Positions 35,075 through 44,056 are shown, numbered from the stretch's first letter. The stretch: 64,000 nucleotides of DNA from Labilithrix luteola (GCF_001263205.1 NZ_CP012333.1:558001-622000), one strand, 5' to 3'. Numbers and translations are program-made. Notes: generated by a model from the letters alone, not told the origin.

Positions 35075-36436
35075 TCACGGGAAGTCGACGACGGCGGACT
35101 CCGGGTGCACGTCCGCGTCACGCGCACCGCGACCGAGTTGGCCGAACAAATTGTCTCCCCAGCAGCGAACGGTTCCGCTGCGCAGGAGCGCGCATACTGA
35201 GGCGTCCATCACGCCGACCGCGACGACCTGCTCGTCGAGCCCTTGGACGACGCGAGGCGTTGGTCCGTCACGGCCATCCAACCTCCCGAGCTGCCCGCTC
35301 TCGTTCGCTCCCCAGCATAGGAGCTTGCCGTCGGCATCGATGGCGCAGGTGTCGTTGCCTCCGGCGGCGATGGCGACGGGGTAGACGTCTTGGGGGAGCA
35401 CCACCCGAGCAGGGAAAGGCTCTTCGGCGCGCAGGCCGGTCCCAAGCTGGCCCACGTCGTTGCTGCCCCAGCACTCGATGCGTCCGGGGGAGAGGGCACA
35501 TGCATGGTGGGCGCCGGTGACCACGCTCGTCACGCCGGTGACGGCGAGCTTGTCGGGCACTGGATTCTTCGACAGCGAGGCGCTGCGTCCAAGCTCGTCG
35601 GCCGTTGCTCCACCCCACGAGAGAACGTCACCGCTCGTCGTGACGGCGAAGCCCGAGCGCGACGTTCCCGCGAAGGAACGCACGCCGTCGGTGACGCGGT
35701 CCGCGAGGGCGGGCAGCCAGCTCGGCCCCGCATCGGTAGCGAGAATGCGCCCGAGCTGTGCGGCGTCGTTCGCTCCCCACGACCACAGTCGTCCGTCGGT
35801 GCCCGAGGCGAGCGCGAAGGTATTGGCGAGAGAAATCGACTTCACCCGAACGCCGGCAACGGCGATGGGATCTGCATGCACGCCGGTCGACGGGCCGGTC
35901 TCGCGAGCGAGTTGTCCCGAAATGTCCGAACCGAAGCAGAACAGCGAGTCGTCCGCCCTCACCACGCAGCTCGTTCCGGCCGATCCGCTCCCCGTCGTGG
36001 CGACGCTCCTCGCATTCGACAAGCCAGCAACCCGCGTGGGTGCGGTCGCGAACTTGGCGACGGCTCCTCCGTCGTTGCTCCCCGTACCGAGCTGCCCCGA
36101 GTCGTTCGATCCCCAGCATCGAGCACTGCCGTCGCGGAGCACGGCGCATGCGTGCGCGCCCCCGCGCGCGGCAAGCTGCGCGACACAAGGGTCGCCAGCG
36201 CATTGCACGGCGAAGTCGTAGGGCGGCGGCTCGACGATTCCGCCGTCCGAAGCGTCCGATGTTCCCGAGTCGAGCCCGGGCGCCTTTACGTCGCCGTCCA
36301 CCGTTCCGGCGTCGTCGGCGCTCGGCGTGGTCGGACGCGGTGTGGCATCGCCTGCCGAGGAGCACGCCACCAAAGCCGCCAACGCGAGCGGTCCGAAGAC
36401 CGCGAAACCGATCACCCGATGACCTCGGCCCCTCAC
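35075..36436 (-). CDS. Module B gene 4: RCC1-repeat lipoprotein
   Basis: The start is GTG 36436, overlapping the stop of gene 3 by four bases and preceded by an excellent GAGGAGG ribosome site; this gives 453 residues and a signal peptide ending in LAALVACSSAG. The frame is open further upstream, but that part overlaps gene 3. After an Asp/Pro linker, CAGDPCVAQLAARGGAHACA leads to RCC1 repeats: RCWGSNDSGQLGTG, CFGSDISGQLARE, SWGANDAAQLGR, SWGGATADELGR, CWGSNDVGQLGTG, CWGANESGQLGR and CWGDNLFGQLGRG, seven in all, as needed for one propeller. The opening Cys pattern is the same as in module A gene 4. Function unknown. Confidence 0.86.
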   Translation of the reverse strand: MRGRGHRVIGFAVFGPLALAALVACSSAGDATPRPTTPSADDAGTVDGDVKAPGLDSGTSDASDGGIVEPPPYDFAVQCAGDPCVAQLAARGGAHACAVLRDGSARCWGSNDSGQLGTGSNDGGAVAKFATAPTRVAGLSNARSVATTGSGSAGTSCVVRADDSLFCFGSDISGQLARETGPSTGVHADPIAVAGVRVKSISLANTFALASGTDGRLWSWGANDAAQLGRILATDAGPSWLPALADRVTDGVRSFAGTSRSGFAVTTSGDVLSWGGATADELGRSASLSKNPVPDKLAVTGVTSVVTGAHHACALSPGRIECWGSNDVGQLGTGLRAEEPFPARVVLPQDVYPVAIAAGGNDTCAIDADGKLLCWGANESGQLGRLDGRDGPTPRVVQGLDEQVVAVGVMDASVCALLRSGTVRCWGDNLFGQLGRGARDADVHPESAVVDFP

Positions 36437-37629
36437 GGCGCGCCTCCTCTCACGGCGAATCCATCGCCCACGAGCCACATGACCGTCGCGTCGCCCTGGA
36501 TGCCGAAGATCTTCCGGGGAACGAAGTCGTATCCCATGTCGATGGAGCTTCGTTTCTCGTCGACTCCGTTCCACGTGAGAATCTGCGCGAAGTGGAAGGG
36601 AAAGCGCACGTCGGTCCAATCACGCGTCCAGAGCGGCAAAATCGGCGGTGGTTCGATCCTCTGTCCGAGCACCGTCGTCGGATTTCCGTAAGACGTCGCG
36701 CGAACGACTCCGTCTTTGCCGGCAATGATGTAGCGCAAATCCGCGATGGCGAACTTCCCGTCGTCCTTCACGAAGCGCTCCAGATAACCGCTCAGCGCTA
36801 CGCGCTGCGTGGCATCGGGTGAATTGGTGACGGCTCCCGCAACGGGCACGACGCCCTGCGCCTGGGAGAACGACAGATCGAATTCAGTGACGTCGGCGCC
36901 GGTCAGCCCGCGGACCCAGGGCACGTGCGGAACGGTTGCATACCGGTCGTCCGGCACGGGACCTTTCACATAGCCGGCAACGTACGTTCCGAATCCCTCA
37001 CGACCGAAAACGGTGGTGATCTCCAGGTTGGGAATGTCGAACGTCTGCGTCTGGAGCGACGTTCCGTCGAAGTGGTCGACTCCTCCATCGCCGCGGGTAA
37101 TCCACACGTCGTCGTCCGCCGTGCCATAAATGGCGCGAATGGTCCCGATATGATTCGTCTCGACGCGCGACCAAGAATTGCCCTCACCTCGACGCAGGAG
37201 ATTTCCGCCTTGACCGGCCGCCCAGACGCTCGTTCGCGTGGCCCAGATGGCATAAAGCGGGTGATTGCCCTGATAGGAAATCGACCACTGATTTCCATCC
37301 CAGTGGAGAACGACCCCCTCTTCCGTCACGCTCCAAACGTCGTTCGGATCCACCATCCACACGGCGCGAAGCGATAGCGGTTCACCCCAAGACGAAGTCG
37401 GCAATCGGGTTTCGCAGTAACCACTGTCGCCGCAGACGAGAGCCTTCTCGGCATCGAGGTCCACCGGAGGAGGCCGCCCGTCCGTCGCCGCGCCCGCGTC
37501 ATCCGCGGGGCTTCCGCCGTCGTCGTGGGGAACGTCGGGGCTCGGTGAGACATCGGGCGGGTCGTCTCCGGTCGTCGCGCAGGCCGCGATGCACATCAAA
37601 CCCACGGCCGCATATCCGATGGCTCTCAT
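36433..37629 (-). CDS. Module B gene 3: propeller lipoprotein
   Basis: ATG 37629 overlaps the stop of gene 2 (ATGA). The product is 398 residues, lipobox MCIAACATTG. A linker rich in Asp/Pro is followed by CGDSGYCETRLP and propeller blades that are less regular than elsewhere: VWMVDPNDVWSVTEEG, LYAIWATRTSVWAAGQGG, AIYGTADDDVWITRGDGG, VFGREGFGTYVAG, and others. The pre-propeller Cys pattern and the second blade align with module A gene 3 (CSDEGWCHTDVP, LYAIWGSSPTDIWVGG). The length and position also match. Function unknown; surface exposure is inferred from the lipobox and linker. Confidence 0.82.
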   Translation of the reverse strand: MRAIGYAAVGLMCIAACATTGDDPPDVSPSPDVPHDDGGSPADDAGAATDGRPPPVDLDAEKALVCGDSGYCETRLPTSSWGEPLSLRAVWMVDPNDVWSVTEEGVVLHWDGNQWSISYQGNHPLYAIWATRTSVWAAGQGGNLLRRGEGNSWSRVETNHIGTIRAIYGTADDDVWITRGDGGVDHFDGTSLQTQTFDIPNLEITTVFGREGFGTYVAGYVKGPVPDDRYATVPHVPWVRGLTGADVTEFDLSFSQAQGVVPVAGAVTNSPDATQRVALSGYLERFVKDDGKFAIADLRYIIAGKDGVVRATSYGNPTTVLGQRIEPPPILPLWTRDWTDVRFPFHFAQILTWNGVDEKRSSIDMGYDFVPRKIFGIQGDATVMWLVGDGFAVRGGAP

Positions 37630-38732
37630 GGCAGCGCTCCCCAGTGGAACATCGCGAGCTCACCGCCGATCCAGACGTCGTCGGAAGCCGAGCCCCAGAT
37701 GGTTTCGAGACGACCGTGATAGTCGCCGACATCGATCTTCGACCAACGCTCGCCGTCGAAGTGAAGAACCGTGCCCTCTGGCCCGGCTACCCAGACGTCG
37801 CGGTCGGAGAAGCCGAAAACCGCCTCGAGCTCGACCGAAGTCCCGGAGTCCTGCGCGTGCCAGGTCGCTCCGTCGTAGTGGAGAATCGTGCCGCCTGCAC
37901 CGACGGCCCACAGGTGCTCGTCGTGTCCCCACGCGGCCTTGAGATTCGCCTGCGACCCGACAGATACGAACTCGCCGGTGCCCAAGGGTGTTACCGGGTA
38001 GCGGACGACCTTCGCATGATCGCCGACGAGCCAGAGTGCGTGGTCCGGCACGAGACAGCTCGCCCGAGGCATCATTTCTTCGGGCGACGCCGCGGCCGCT
38101 TCGGGGTCCACGCCGGGAATGAGGGGCCATGCCGTCGCCTCGACCTCCTGGGCATCGAAGTCGACGATCTTCACGAGCGGAGGCACGAGCGGGGAGTACT
38201 TCGTCGTTCGCAAGAGCGCGAGGTACGCATCGCCATTCGGAAGAACGGCGACGCCGCTCAGGGTATGCGGCGTCCCGAGCTGCATCCTCCGTACGGTGCC
38301 TGGCTCCGCGCCACGTCGCGTGACGAAGTTTCCTGCGATCATCCAGAGCTCGTCGGGCGTGAGGAACAGACTGGATACGGTCTCGGACGAGTCCGTCACA
38401 ACGCTCGTCCACGCCTGTCCCCCGTAGTGCATGAGCGCGCCACGAGTCCCCGTGGCCCACACATCGTTCTTCGAGCGTCCACGGATGGCGGTCACGTAGC
38501 CGAACGACAGTGGCACTTGCACTTCGCAAAGGTTGCCAGCGGCGCAGGGGAGCGTGGGCCGGTCGGCGTCGCCGGTATCACCGGGCCCCCCCACGCCGGA
38601 ATCGAGGTCCGGAACCACGGAAGGCGATCCCACGTCCGGCCGGGTTGTCTCGCTCGACGTCGCGCAAGCCTGGACGATCAGAGCGAGTACGAAGGGCGAG
38701 AGGATCCCCGCAAGGGTGACGATGCGTTTCAT
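37626..38732 (-). CDS. Module B gene 2: propeller lipoprotein
   Basis: ATG 38732 overlaps the stop of gene 1 (ATGA) and follows GGGAG; the product is 368 residues. The signal peptide ends in ALIVQACATS. The linker leads to CAAGNLCEVQVP and seven blades: IRGRSKNDVWATGTRGALMH, SLFLTPDELWMI, VAVLPNGDAYLAL, a blade around ALWLVGDHAKVVRY, AWGHDEHLWAVGAGGTILHY, VFGFSDRDVWVAGPEGTVLH and IWGSASDDVWIGGELAMFHW. The final blade is short, as in the other propellers of this window. Counterpart of module A gene 2 by position, with more divergence in the middle blades. Confidence 0.82.
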   Translation of the reverse strand: MKRIVTLAGILSPFVLALIVQACATSSETTRPDVGSPSVVPDLDSGVGGPGDTGDADRPTLPCAAGNLCEVQVPLSFGYVTAIRGRSKNDVWATGTRGALMHYGGQAWTSVVTDSSETVSSLFLTPDELWMIAGNFVTRRGAEPGTVRRMQLGTPHTLSGVAVLPNGDAYLALLRTTKYSPLVPPLVKIVDFDAQEVEATAWPLIPGVDPEAAAASPEEMMPRASCLVPDHALWLVGDHAKVVRYPVTPLGTGEFVSVGSQANLKAAWGHDEHLWAVGAGGTILHYDGATWHAQDSGTSVELEAVFGFSDRDVWVAGPEGTVLHFDGERWSKIDVGDYHGRLETIWGSASDDVWIGGELAMFHWGALP

Positions 38733-39889
38733 TTCGCCGTCACTCCCGCGTCGCACGGAGCCACGAGACAGGCGCCCTCGTAGCAAGCCTGGCCCGGTTC
38801 ACATGCATGACCGCACGCGCCGCAATTGCGATTGTCGACGCGCGTGTCCACCTCGCATCCGTTGTCGAGCAGCTCGTCGCAATCGGCGTAATTCGTTTGG
38901 CATGCGCCGCCGCACACGCCGGAGGTGCACATCGGCTGATAGTGAGGCCACGCCCCCCCGGGGCAGACGTTGTCGCAACCACCACAGTTCAGGGGGTCGT
39001 CGTCGAGACTCCGGCACGCTCCCTCGTTCGGATAGTTCGATATGCAGCGCGTCTGCCCTTCGCCACAGAGGCACTTCCAACCGCCACCGCCGTAACCGCA
39101 GAACTTGCCGGCGGGGCACACGTCATCGCACGACACGCAGTGTTCCGGCGTATGGAGATTGGCTTCACAACCGTCGTTCAAGTCGCCGTTGCAATTCTCG
39201 CTGTTGCTGTCGTTGCACTTCGGCACCCCGCATGCACCCCCGACACAGCCGTAATGCATCGTGTCGTGGAGCGCCGGCAAGCCGACGCCCGAGGTATCGC
39301 ACTCGACTCCGCAAGAGCCGCAGTTCGCGTCGTCGCTCTGGAGATCGGTGCACGTCCCGTCGGGACACATGTCCGGCAGTCCGTACGCCTCACAAGCATC
39401 GACGCAAATTCCATAATCGCAATCGAATCCTGCCGGACACACCGTGCCGCACGTACCGCAATTCGTCGGGTCGTATTGGGTAAACGTCTCACATCCGTTC
39501 GACGGATTTTTGTCACAATTCTGACTCCCCATTCCCCTGCAGCCGAAGACGCATTGACCGTCGACGCACGTCCATTGGGCGGTGAGGTCCACGATTCCGC
39601 CACAACGAATTCCGCAGCCGCCGCAGTTCTCGTCGTCGGTCAGCAGATTCGTGTCGCAAGGAAATTTGGAAGACGGGCACGTGCGCCACGGATCGAGGCA
39701 CGTCGAGGAAGGGCACATGAGCGGCGTCTCCAGAGCCGAGGCGTCGCCGTCCATTCCGGAATCCAACGTCACGAATCGCCCGTCGTCCGTCGGCTCGCTG
39801 TCCGCGATGACCACCGGCTCGGAGCACGCAAGAAACGATGCGAGTGGAATGCAGGCAAATGCCGCAAGCCAGGATAGTTTGCGAATCAT
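38729..39889 (-). CDS. Module B gene 1: Cys-rich repeat lipoprotein (MXAN_6577-like)
   Basis: ATG 39889 follows GGAGAA; the product is 386 residues, lipobox SFLACSEP. The mature part repeats NCGGCGIRCGG, NCGTCGTVCPAG, NCGSCGVECD, HCVSCDDVCPAG, NCGGCDNVCPGG and NCGACGHACEPG between DGCEANL and ADCDELLDNGCEVD blocks. The early segment CDTNLLTDDENCG matches CETNLLTDDQNCG in module A gene 1 except for two residues, so these two first genes are paralogues. It starts 23 bases after the end of the one-TM TPR-like gene at 39913, which places the module in the same transcription unit as the ECF sigma factor. Confidence 0.86.
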   Translation of the reverse strand: MIRKLSWLAAFACIPLASFLACSEPVVIADSEPTDDGRFVTLDSGMDGDASALETPLMCPSSTCLDPWRTCPSSKFPCDTNLLTDDENCGGCGIRCGGIVDLTAQWTCVDGQCVFGCRGMGSQNCDKNPSNGCETFTQYDPTNCGTCGTVCPAGFDCDYGICVDACEAYGLPDMCPDGTCTDLQSDDANCGSCGVECDTSGVGLPALHDTMHYGCVGGACGVPKCNDSNSENCNGDLNDGCEANLHTPEHCVSCDDVCPAGKFCGYGGGGWKCLCGEGQTRCISNYPNEGACRSLDDDPLNCGGCDNVCPGGAWPHYQPMCTSGVCGGACQTNYADCDELLDNGCEVDTRVDNRNCGACGHACEPGQACYEGACLVAPCDAGVTAK

Positions 39890-39912
39890 CGTTGTTCTCC
39901 GCGGTGAGCGGG

Positions 39913-40680
39913 CTAGCGGGAATCTGCCGAAGAAGGCGGCGCGAGTGGCTCGCCGATCGCGCGTTCGAGGCGCGCGACGTACGGCGATCGAGGATGGGCA
40001 GTGACGAGCGCGGTCGCGCGCGCCTTGGCGTCCGCGCTGCGTCCGAGTTTCGAGAGCGCTTCGACCGCGATGACTTCGCGCTCTTGCACGAGCTCGCCGT
40101 TCGGGAACGTTCGAGCGTGTTCCTGCGCGAGAGACAGAGCGCCTCCCGGGTTCACGGCAAGCGCGTCTTGGGCGTGACGAACGAGCGTGAACTCACTCTC
40201 GCGCGTCGACGTGACTCGGGTGGCCTCCGGCGACGGTGACGCGGGCTGCGCCGCGCGAGCGGTCTCGGCGTGCACCGTCGCGGCCACCGGTGCCGACGAC
40301 GGAAGGGCATCGACGGGAATCGAGGGCATCTCGGTCGTTGGAGGTGCAGGCGGCTCCGCGGAAGGCGCAACGGAGGGAACGCGATTCTCGACGACGCTCG
40401 ACGACGGCGGTGTCTCCACGCCGTGCGTCCGTGCAGTGAAGACACCGAGGCCGATGCCAACGAGGGCAACGAGGCCGACCTTCGCGAACGTGGTGCCACG
40501 AGAAGCCGTGATGCCGCGCGCCGCGGACGCGTAGACGCTCGTGGCCGCGAGTCGTTCGGCCATGCCGGCCGTCGTCTTGGTGGTTGGCCGCCGCGCGCGA
40601 GAGGCACGGACCAGACGGGCGAGCTCGGCGGACTCCCCTTCCCCTTCGGACAGGCGCGGCGGATCGGTGTCGAAGTTCAT
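39913..40680 (-). CDS. One-TM protein with C-terminal TPR-like domain, sigma-factor partner
   Basis: ATG 40680 overlaps the stop of the sigma gene (ATGA). The product is 255 residues. The N-terminal 80 residues are cytoplasmic and Arg-rich (ELARLVRASRARRP), followed by one membrane span (KVGLVALVGIGLGVFTA), a Pro/Ala/Ser-rich linker of about 80 residues and a C-terminal helical repeat (NPGGALSLAQEHARTFPNGE, then EREVIAVEALSKLGRSADAK, then AHPRSPYVARLERAIG) of TPR type. Position directly after an ECF sigma gene, a cytoplasmic head and a single span fit an anti-sigma or sensor role, but no classical anti-sigma zinc motif is visible. Similar sigma-plus-TPR membrane pairs are frequent in myxobacteria. 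Module B starts 23 bases downstream. Confidence 0.75.
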   Translation of the reverse strand: MNFDTDPPRLSEGEGESAELARLVRASRARRPTTKTTAGMAERLAATSVYASAARGITASRGTTFAKVGLVALVGIGLGVFTARTHGVETPPSSSVVENRVPSVAPSAEPPAPPTTEMPSIPVDALPSSAPVAATVHAETARAAQPASPSPEATRVTSTRESEFTLVRHAQDALAVNPGGALSLAQEHARTFPNGELVQEREVIAVEALSKLGRSADAKARATALVTAHPRSPYVARLERAIGEPLAPPSSADSR

Positions 40681-41204
40681 CGTTCCTCGGAGAGCAAGCT
40701 CGCGAGCTCGCGGCGCGCGGCGTAGAGTCGGGCATAGGCCGCCGGCAGTTGGCATCCGACGGTCTTGGCGATGTCGCGCATCGACATCTCTTCGATTTCG
40801 AAGAGGACGAAGACGGTTCGCTTGTCGTCATCCAGTCGAGCGAGCGCGCGATCGAGTCGCTCGGCATCGAGGCGCGCGGAGGGGTCGGCGTCCACGCCCT
40901 CGTCGGGGAGATGCTCCACGACGAGCTCGTGACGGCGGTGCGCTTTGCGCCGATACGCCGAGGCGCATCGACGCGCGATCGCGAACAGCCAGCCACGCGC
41001 GTGCTCTCCATCCCACGTGCCGTATCGGCGGTAGGCGATCAGAAAGACCTCATGCGTCTGGTCCGGCAGGTCGGCTTCGCGAACGCCGAGATGACGGAGC
41101 GACCGCCACACGTAGTCCACGTGCGCGCGAAAGAACGCATCGAGCTCGGGACGGAGATCCGCCTCGATCGAAGGTCGTTTCGTCAGGCCAAGCGCCACGC
41201 TCAC
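40677..41204 (-). CDS. ECF-type RNA polymerase sigma factor
   Basis: GTG 41204 is preceded by AGAAGG and gives 175 residues; the frame is open further upstream without a better start. Region 2 is seen in ADLPDQTHEVFLIAYRRYGT followed by ARGWLFAIARRCASAYRRKA, and region 4 in KRTVFVLFEIEEMSMRDIAK and VGCQLPAAYARLYAARREL. This is an extracytoplasmic-function sigma factor, which directs RNA polymerase to a small regulon on a signal usually passed by a membrane partner. The overlapping gene at 39913-40680 is the likely partner, and the five lipoprotein genes of module B follow on the same strand with no terminator visible between. Confidence 0.92.
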   Translation of the reverse strand: MSVALGLTKRPSIEADLRPELDAFFRAHVDYVWRSLRHLGVREADLPDQTHEVFLIAYRRYGTWDGEHARGWLFAIARRCASAYRRKAHRRHELVVEHLPDEGVDADPSARLDAERLDRALARLDDDKRTVFVLFEIEEMSMRDIAKTVGCQLPAAYARLYAARRELASLLSEER

Positions 41205-41283
41205 GGGCCTTCTATGCACGTGCCCCTTCGCATTTGAAAAACGATGGTCGGTTTTTCTCGAGCCGGTCGAAAGCGCCCCGCGG

Positions 41284-42309
41284 TCAGCGGAATTCCCAGG
41301 CGATCCCCACGGCAAGACGCGTCTCGATCGTTGCAGAACGATGCACGGAGACGATCCGTTCGGGCTGCCGGAGCACGAATTCGTCGGCCACGAGCGGAAC
41401 GCGAACGTCGGGCAAGACGTCGAGCCGCAAGGTCGAGCTCAGAGGAACACGTCCGAGCACACCCGCCGCAAGCACGCTCACGAAACGCGTTGCGTCATAC
41501 GACGCACGAAAACCGCGGGTGGTGACGAGCGCCACACCCGCGCGCGCCTCGACGAGGGGAATGAGCTCGAGCCACCTGGAGCGCATCACGCGATAGCCGA
41601 CGAGTGCTCCCGCATCCAGGTACCGGAACACGGCTTCCCCCTCGGCGGCGCGTACCGAAGGGGACATTTCGAAGCTTCCCTCGAGACCGACGAGGACAGG
41701 GGTGGCGAATGTCGCCGTCCAGCGGAGCGCACCGCCGAATCCAATCTCGGGGAGCAAACCGGCACTCATCAGCGCCGAAGCTCCGATCGTCATGGGCACG
41801 CGTTCGCGAGGTGGTTGCGATTCGCGAGCGGGTCTCGATGGCCTGTCCGGCAAGACGGCGCGCGGCTCCGTGTCTTCGCTCGTGGCATGTGCATCGGGGC
41901 TCGAGGGCGCCGCCTGCGGGCGAGCCACGGCGATCATCATGGCGAGCACGAGGGCGGCCGACTCGGTGATGTCTGCACATCGCGATTCTTCGAAGCGAAC
42001 GCCGCGCTCGCCGAGCTCGGTCCCGGCAGCGTCGCGGACCTGGAAATCCGCGGTGATCGACGCGCCGGTGACCGTGACGTTCCCTTTCACCAAGAGCTCG
42101 GGTGCCCCGCGGGACGGACCTTCTCCCAGCCGCGCGAGCGACGCCTCGACGATTCGCTCGCGCGAAGGACAGCCCTCGGGTGCAGACCAATCCAGTTCGA
42201 AGGGTGCCGCCTCGGCGAGGCGTGCGTGCAGCAGCACGAGCCAGCCGAGACCGGTCGCGACCGTCACCGCCATGGCTTTCGTGGTGGCGGCCCGTCTCGA
42301 CGCACGCAT
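41284..42309 (-). CDS. Exported protein with predicted outer-membrane beta-barrel
   Basis: The product is 341 residues from ATG 42309; ATG 42273 is an alternative. A Sec signal peptide (TVATGLGWLVLLHARLAEAA) precedes an N-terminal domain with CPSRERIVEASLARL and ADFQVRDAAGTELGERGVRF. A Pro/Ser/Glu linker (about 145-180) follows. The C-terminal 165 residues alternate hydrophobic and polar residues (IGFGGALRWTATFATPVLVG, LEGSFEMSPSV, LDAGALVGYRVMRSRWLELI, VEARAGVALVTTRGF, IETRLAVGIAWEFR), ending in an aromatic-X-Arg as outer-membrane barrels commonly do. It lies 79 bases upstream of the sigma factor on the same strand and may belong to the same system. Function unknown. Confidence 0.72.
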   Translation of the reverse strand: MRASRRAATTKAMAVTVATGLGWLVLLHARLAEAAPFELDWSAPEGCPSRERIVEASLARLGEGPSRGAPELLVKGNVTVTGASITADFQVRDAAGTELGERGVRFEESRCADITESAALVLAMMIAVARPQAAPSSPDAHATSEDTEPRAVLPDRPSRPARESQPPRERVPMTIGASALMSAGLLPEIGFGGALRWTATFATPVLVGLEGSFEMSPSVRAAEGEAVFRYLDAGALVGYRVMRSRWLELIPLVEARAGVALVTTRGFRASYDATRFVSVLAAGVLGRVPLSSTLRLDVLPDVRVPLVADEFVLRQPERIVSVHRSATIETRLAVGIAWEFR

Positions 42310-42398
42310 GCCTTCGGGGCGTTACTCTAGGTCACTTTGCGCCCGTTACGCGGGTGCGTGTGACCGAGCGCGACCGTTGCGCCCGCCCCCACCTCCAG

Positions 42399-43436
42399 TC
42401 AGCGACAGTATTGCGACGGACTCGGGGGAAGGATCCGGAAGAACGGATGCGTACCGCTGATCGGGCCGAGCATCTTGTCGAACGACGCTTTGATGTTCGT
42501 CACGTAGTCGTAGCCGCCGGGATCGTTCGATTGCAGTGCGTCGATGCCGCCCTGATTGGAGATGACGCCGTGGCCGCCTTCGGCGCCGTCGAGATGGGAG
42601 AGGAGCCCCGTGATCAGGTTGCCCGCGGTTCCCTTCCCCTCGCAGTACTGCGAGGCGTAGGTCGCCGAGCCGCCTCCGTTGCCGGTCGCATTCATGTAGT
42701 AGTACCAAGCACCGAGCGCGATGTTGCAGCGCGGGCTCTTCATCAGCGACAGGTTCGCTTGGGGCCCCGTCACGGCCCAGAAGGTCGATTGCTGCTCGTC
42801 ATCCACGTGACTCGCGAAGTCGGCCGGAAAGGTGCAACCGACGCAGGCGAGCTTCTCGGCCGATCCGTACGTTGCGTAATCGCGAACGGTCGAGCTGAAC
42901 CGAATTTGCAGGAGACCCACGGTCGGATCGTTCGCCGGCGTACCGTGGATGTCGCGCGTGGCGTAGCCATCGATCACGTACGCGTTCGGATCGTAGCTCG
43001 ACTCCTTCAGCATCGCCGACGCGAGATGAGCCCAACAGTGCTTCTTCTCGAAGCCGGTCGACGCAGGCGGCCCGAAGACCTGACACGTCTTGATGATCGT
43101 GTCGATGTACTCGTCCTTCGTCGCCCCCGTCGGATTCGAATAGGGAAGCGAATCGAAGAAGGCGGAGATCGTCTTCGACGCGTCGGGTTCGACCGACGCT
43201 CCGCTGCATGCGCCGAGATCGGGGCCCACCGGCCCGGCATCGACGTTCGTGCTCCCGTCAGGGCTCGTCGTGCCCCCGTCGGTGCTCGGCGTGCTGCGCG
43301 TTCCCGGCGTTGCCGCGGTGGTCTCGGCCGTCTCCGCGGAGCCCGCCCCACCGATGTGCCCCGTGCAAGCGACGAGAATGGTCTCTACGACAAGCGCCGT
43401 CGCCAAGAGGCCGGCACGATGCAAGGCGGACGACAT
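42399..43436 (-). CDS. Lipoprotein with lytic-transglycosylase-like fold
   Basis: The gene encodes 345 residues from ATG 43436. Signal peptide with lipobox TILVACTGH; Thr/Ser/Asp/Pro linker to about residue 75. The domain has features of the goose-lysozyme/SLT superfamily: a helix with a candidate catalytic Glu (CWAHLASAMLKESSYDPNAY), followed by the NDPTVGLLQIRFSSTVRDY block, the position of the conserved G-L-x-Q-I motif. A later segment, CNIALGAWYYYM, also suits this fold. Four or more Cys residues suggest disulfides. Cleavage of peptidoglycan by the exported protein is a fair guess, either for self-remodelling or against prey cells. It is separated by 89 bases from the barrel gene upstream of the ECF sigma factor. 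Confidence 0.72.
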   Translation of the reverse strand: MSSALHRAGLLATALVVETILVACTGHIGGAGSAETAETTAATPGTRSTPSTDGGTTSPDGSTNVDAGPVGPDLGACSGASVEPDASKTISAFFDSLPYSNPTGATKDEYIDTIIKTCQVFGPPASTGFEKKHCWAHLASAMLKESSYDPNAYVIDGYATRDIHGTPANDPTVGLLQIRFSSTVRDYATYGSAEKLACVGCTFPADFASHVDDEQQSTFWAVTGPQANLSLMKSPRCNIALGAWYYYMNATGNGGGSATYASQYCEGKGTAGNLITGLLSHLDGAEGGHGVISNQGGIDALQSNDPGGYDYVTNIKASFDKMLGPISGTHPFFRILPPSPSQYCR

Positions 43437-43581
43437 TAAGCTGCGTGATCATGCGCGACTCAGCGCGAGAGGCAAGGTGAACGTGCAGCCAGGTCGTCGC
43501 CGCTGACGCCGTCTTCATCGGCGACGACGTCGGAGCAGCGGCAGGATGGCGGCGAGCGCCACGAGGGGCCCGAAATCCACG

Positions 43582-44022
43582 TCACGAGGCGTTCGCTTTG
43601 TCGCTCGGCTTGGTCTTGAGAAGCCAGATGCCGAGCAGCGTACACACCAGGGCGGTGCCCCAGTGAATCGACATGTGCGCCACGTCGAGGCCGTGGACGG
43701 AAAAGACTTCGTACCCGTCGACGACGGGGATCATCGAGCCGAGCACGAGAACGAGGCCGGTCCCGCGGCGATCACCGAGGAGCGCGAAGACGGCGAGGAT
43801 GACGCCGGTGAAGAGGTCGCGAATGCCCTTGAGGTGCCCGTACGTCGAGGCGTGATCGATGGTCACCCCGAACGCCTCTCCGGCGACGGCGGGGATCACG
43901 AGAAAGCGGACCCCGATGAACATCAGAAGGGCGCCGCCGATCAGACTGACCACGAGCTCCGCCTTGGAGAACGTGCGGCGACGGGAAGAAGCAACCTGAC
44001 CGAGCGAGAGTGCCTTGTTCAT
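43582..44022 (-). CDS. DUF4267-type small membrane protein
   Basis: The product is 146 residues from ATG 44022. Four membrane spans are predicted (AELVVSLIGGALLMFIGVRF, LFTGVILAVFALLGD, TGLVLVLGSMIPVVDGYEVF, IHWGTALVCTLLGIWLL) and the GIRDLFTG motif after the first loop is characteristic of DUF4267 proteins. These have no assigned biochemical function; they are often next to AraC, MarR or TetR regulators. Here the gene is divergent from an AraC-type regulator at 44141, with a direct repeat between them that looks like the regulator binding site. Confidence 0.82.
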   Translation of the reverse strand: MNKALSLGQVASSRRRTFSKAELVVSLIGGALLMFIGVRFLVIPAVAGEAFGVTIDHASTYGHLKGIRDLFTGVILAVFALLGDRRGTGLVLVLGSMIPVVDGYEVFSVHGLDVAHMSIHWGTALVCTLLGIWLLKTKPSDKANAS

Positions 44023-44056
44023 GACGAAGAAACTACGGCATGACGGTCATAGGGGC

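Noticed and set aside
33244..35520. A 758-residue open frame on the plus strand opposite module B
   Set aside because: It lies antisense to two well-supported lipoprotein genes, is Arg/His-rich and has no recognisable domain.
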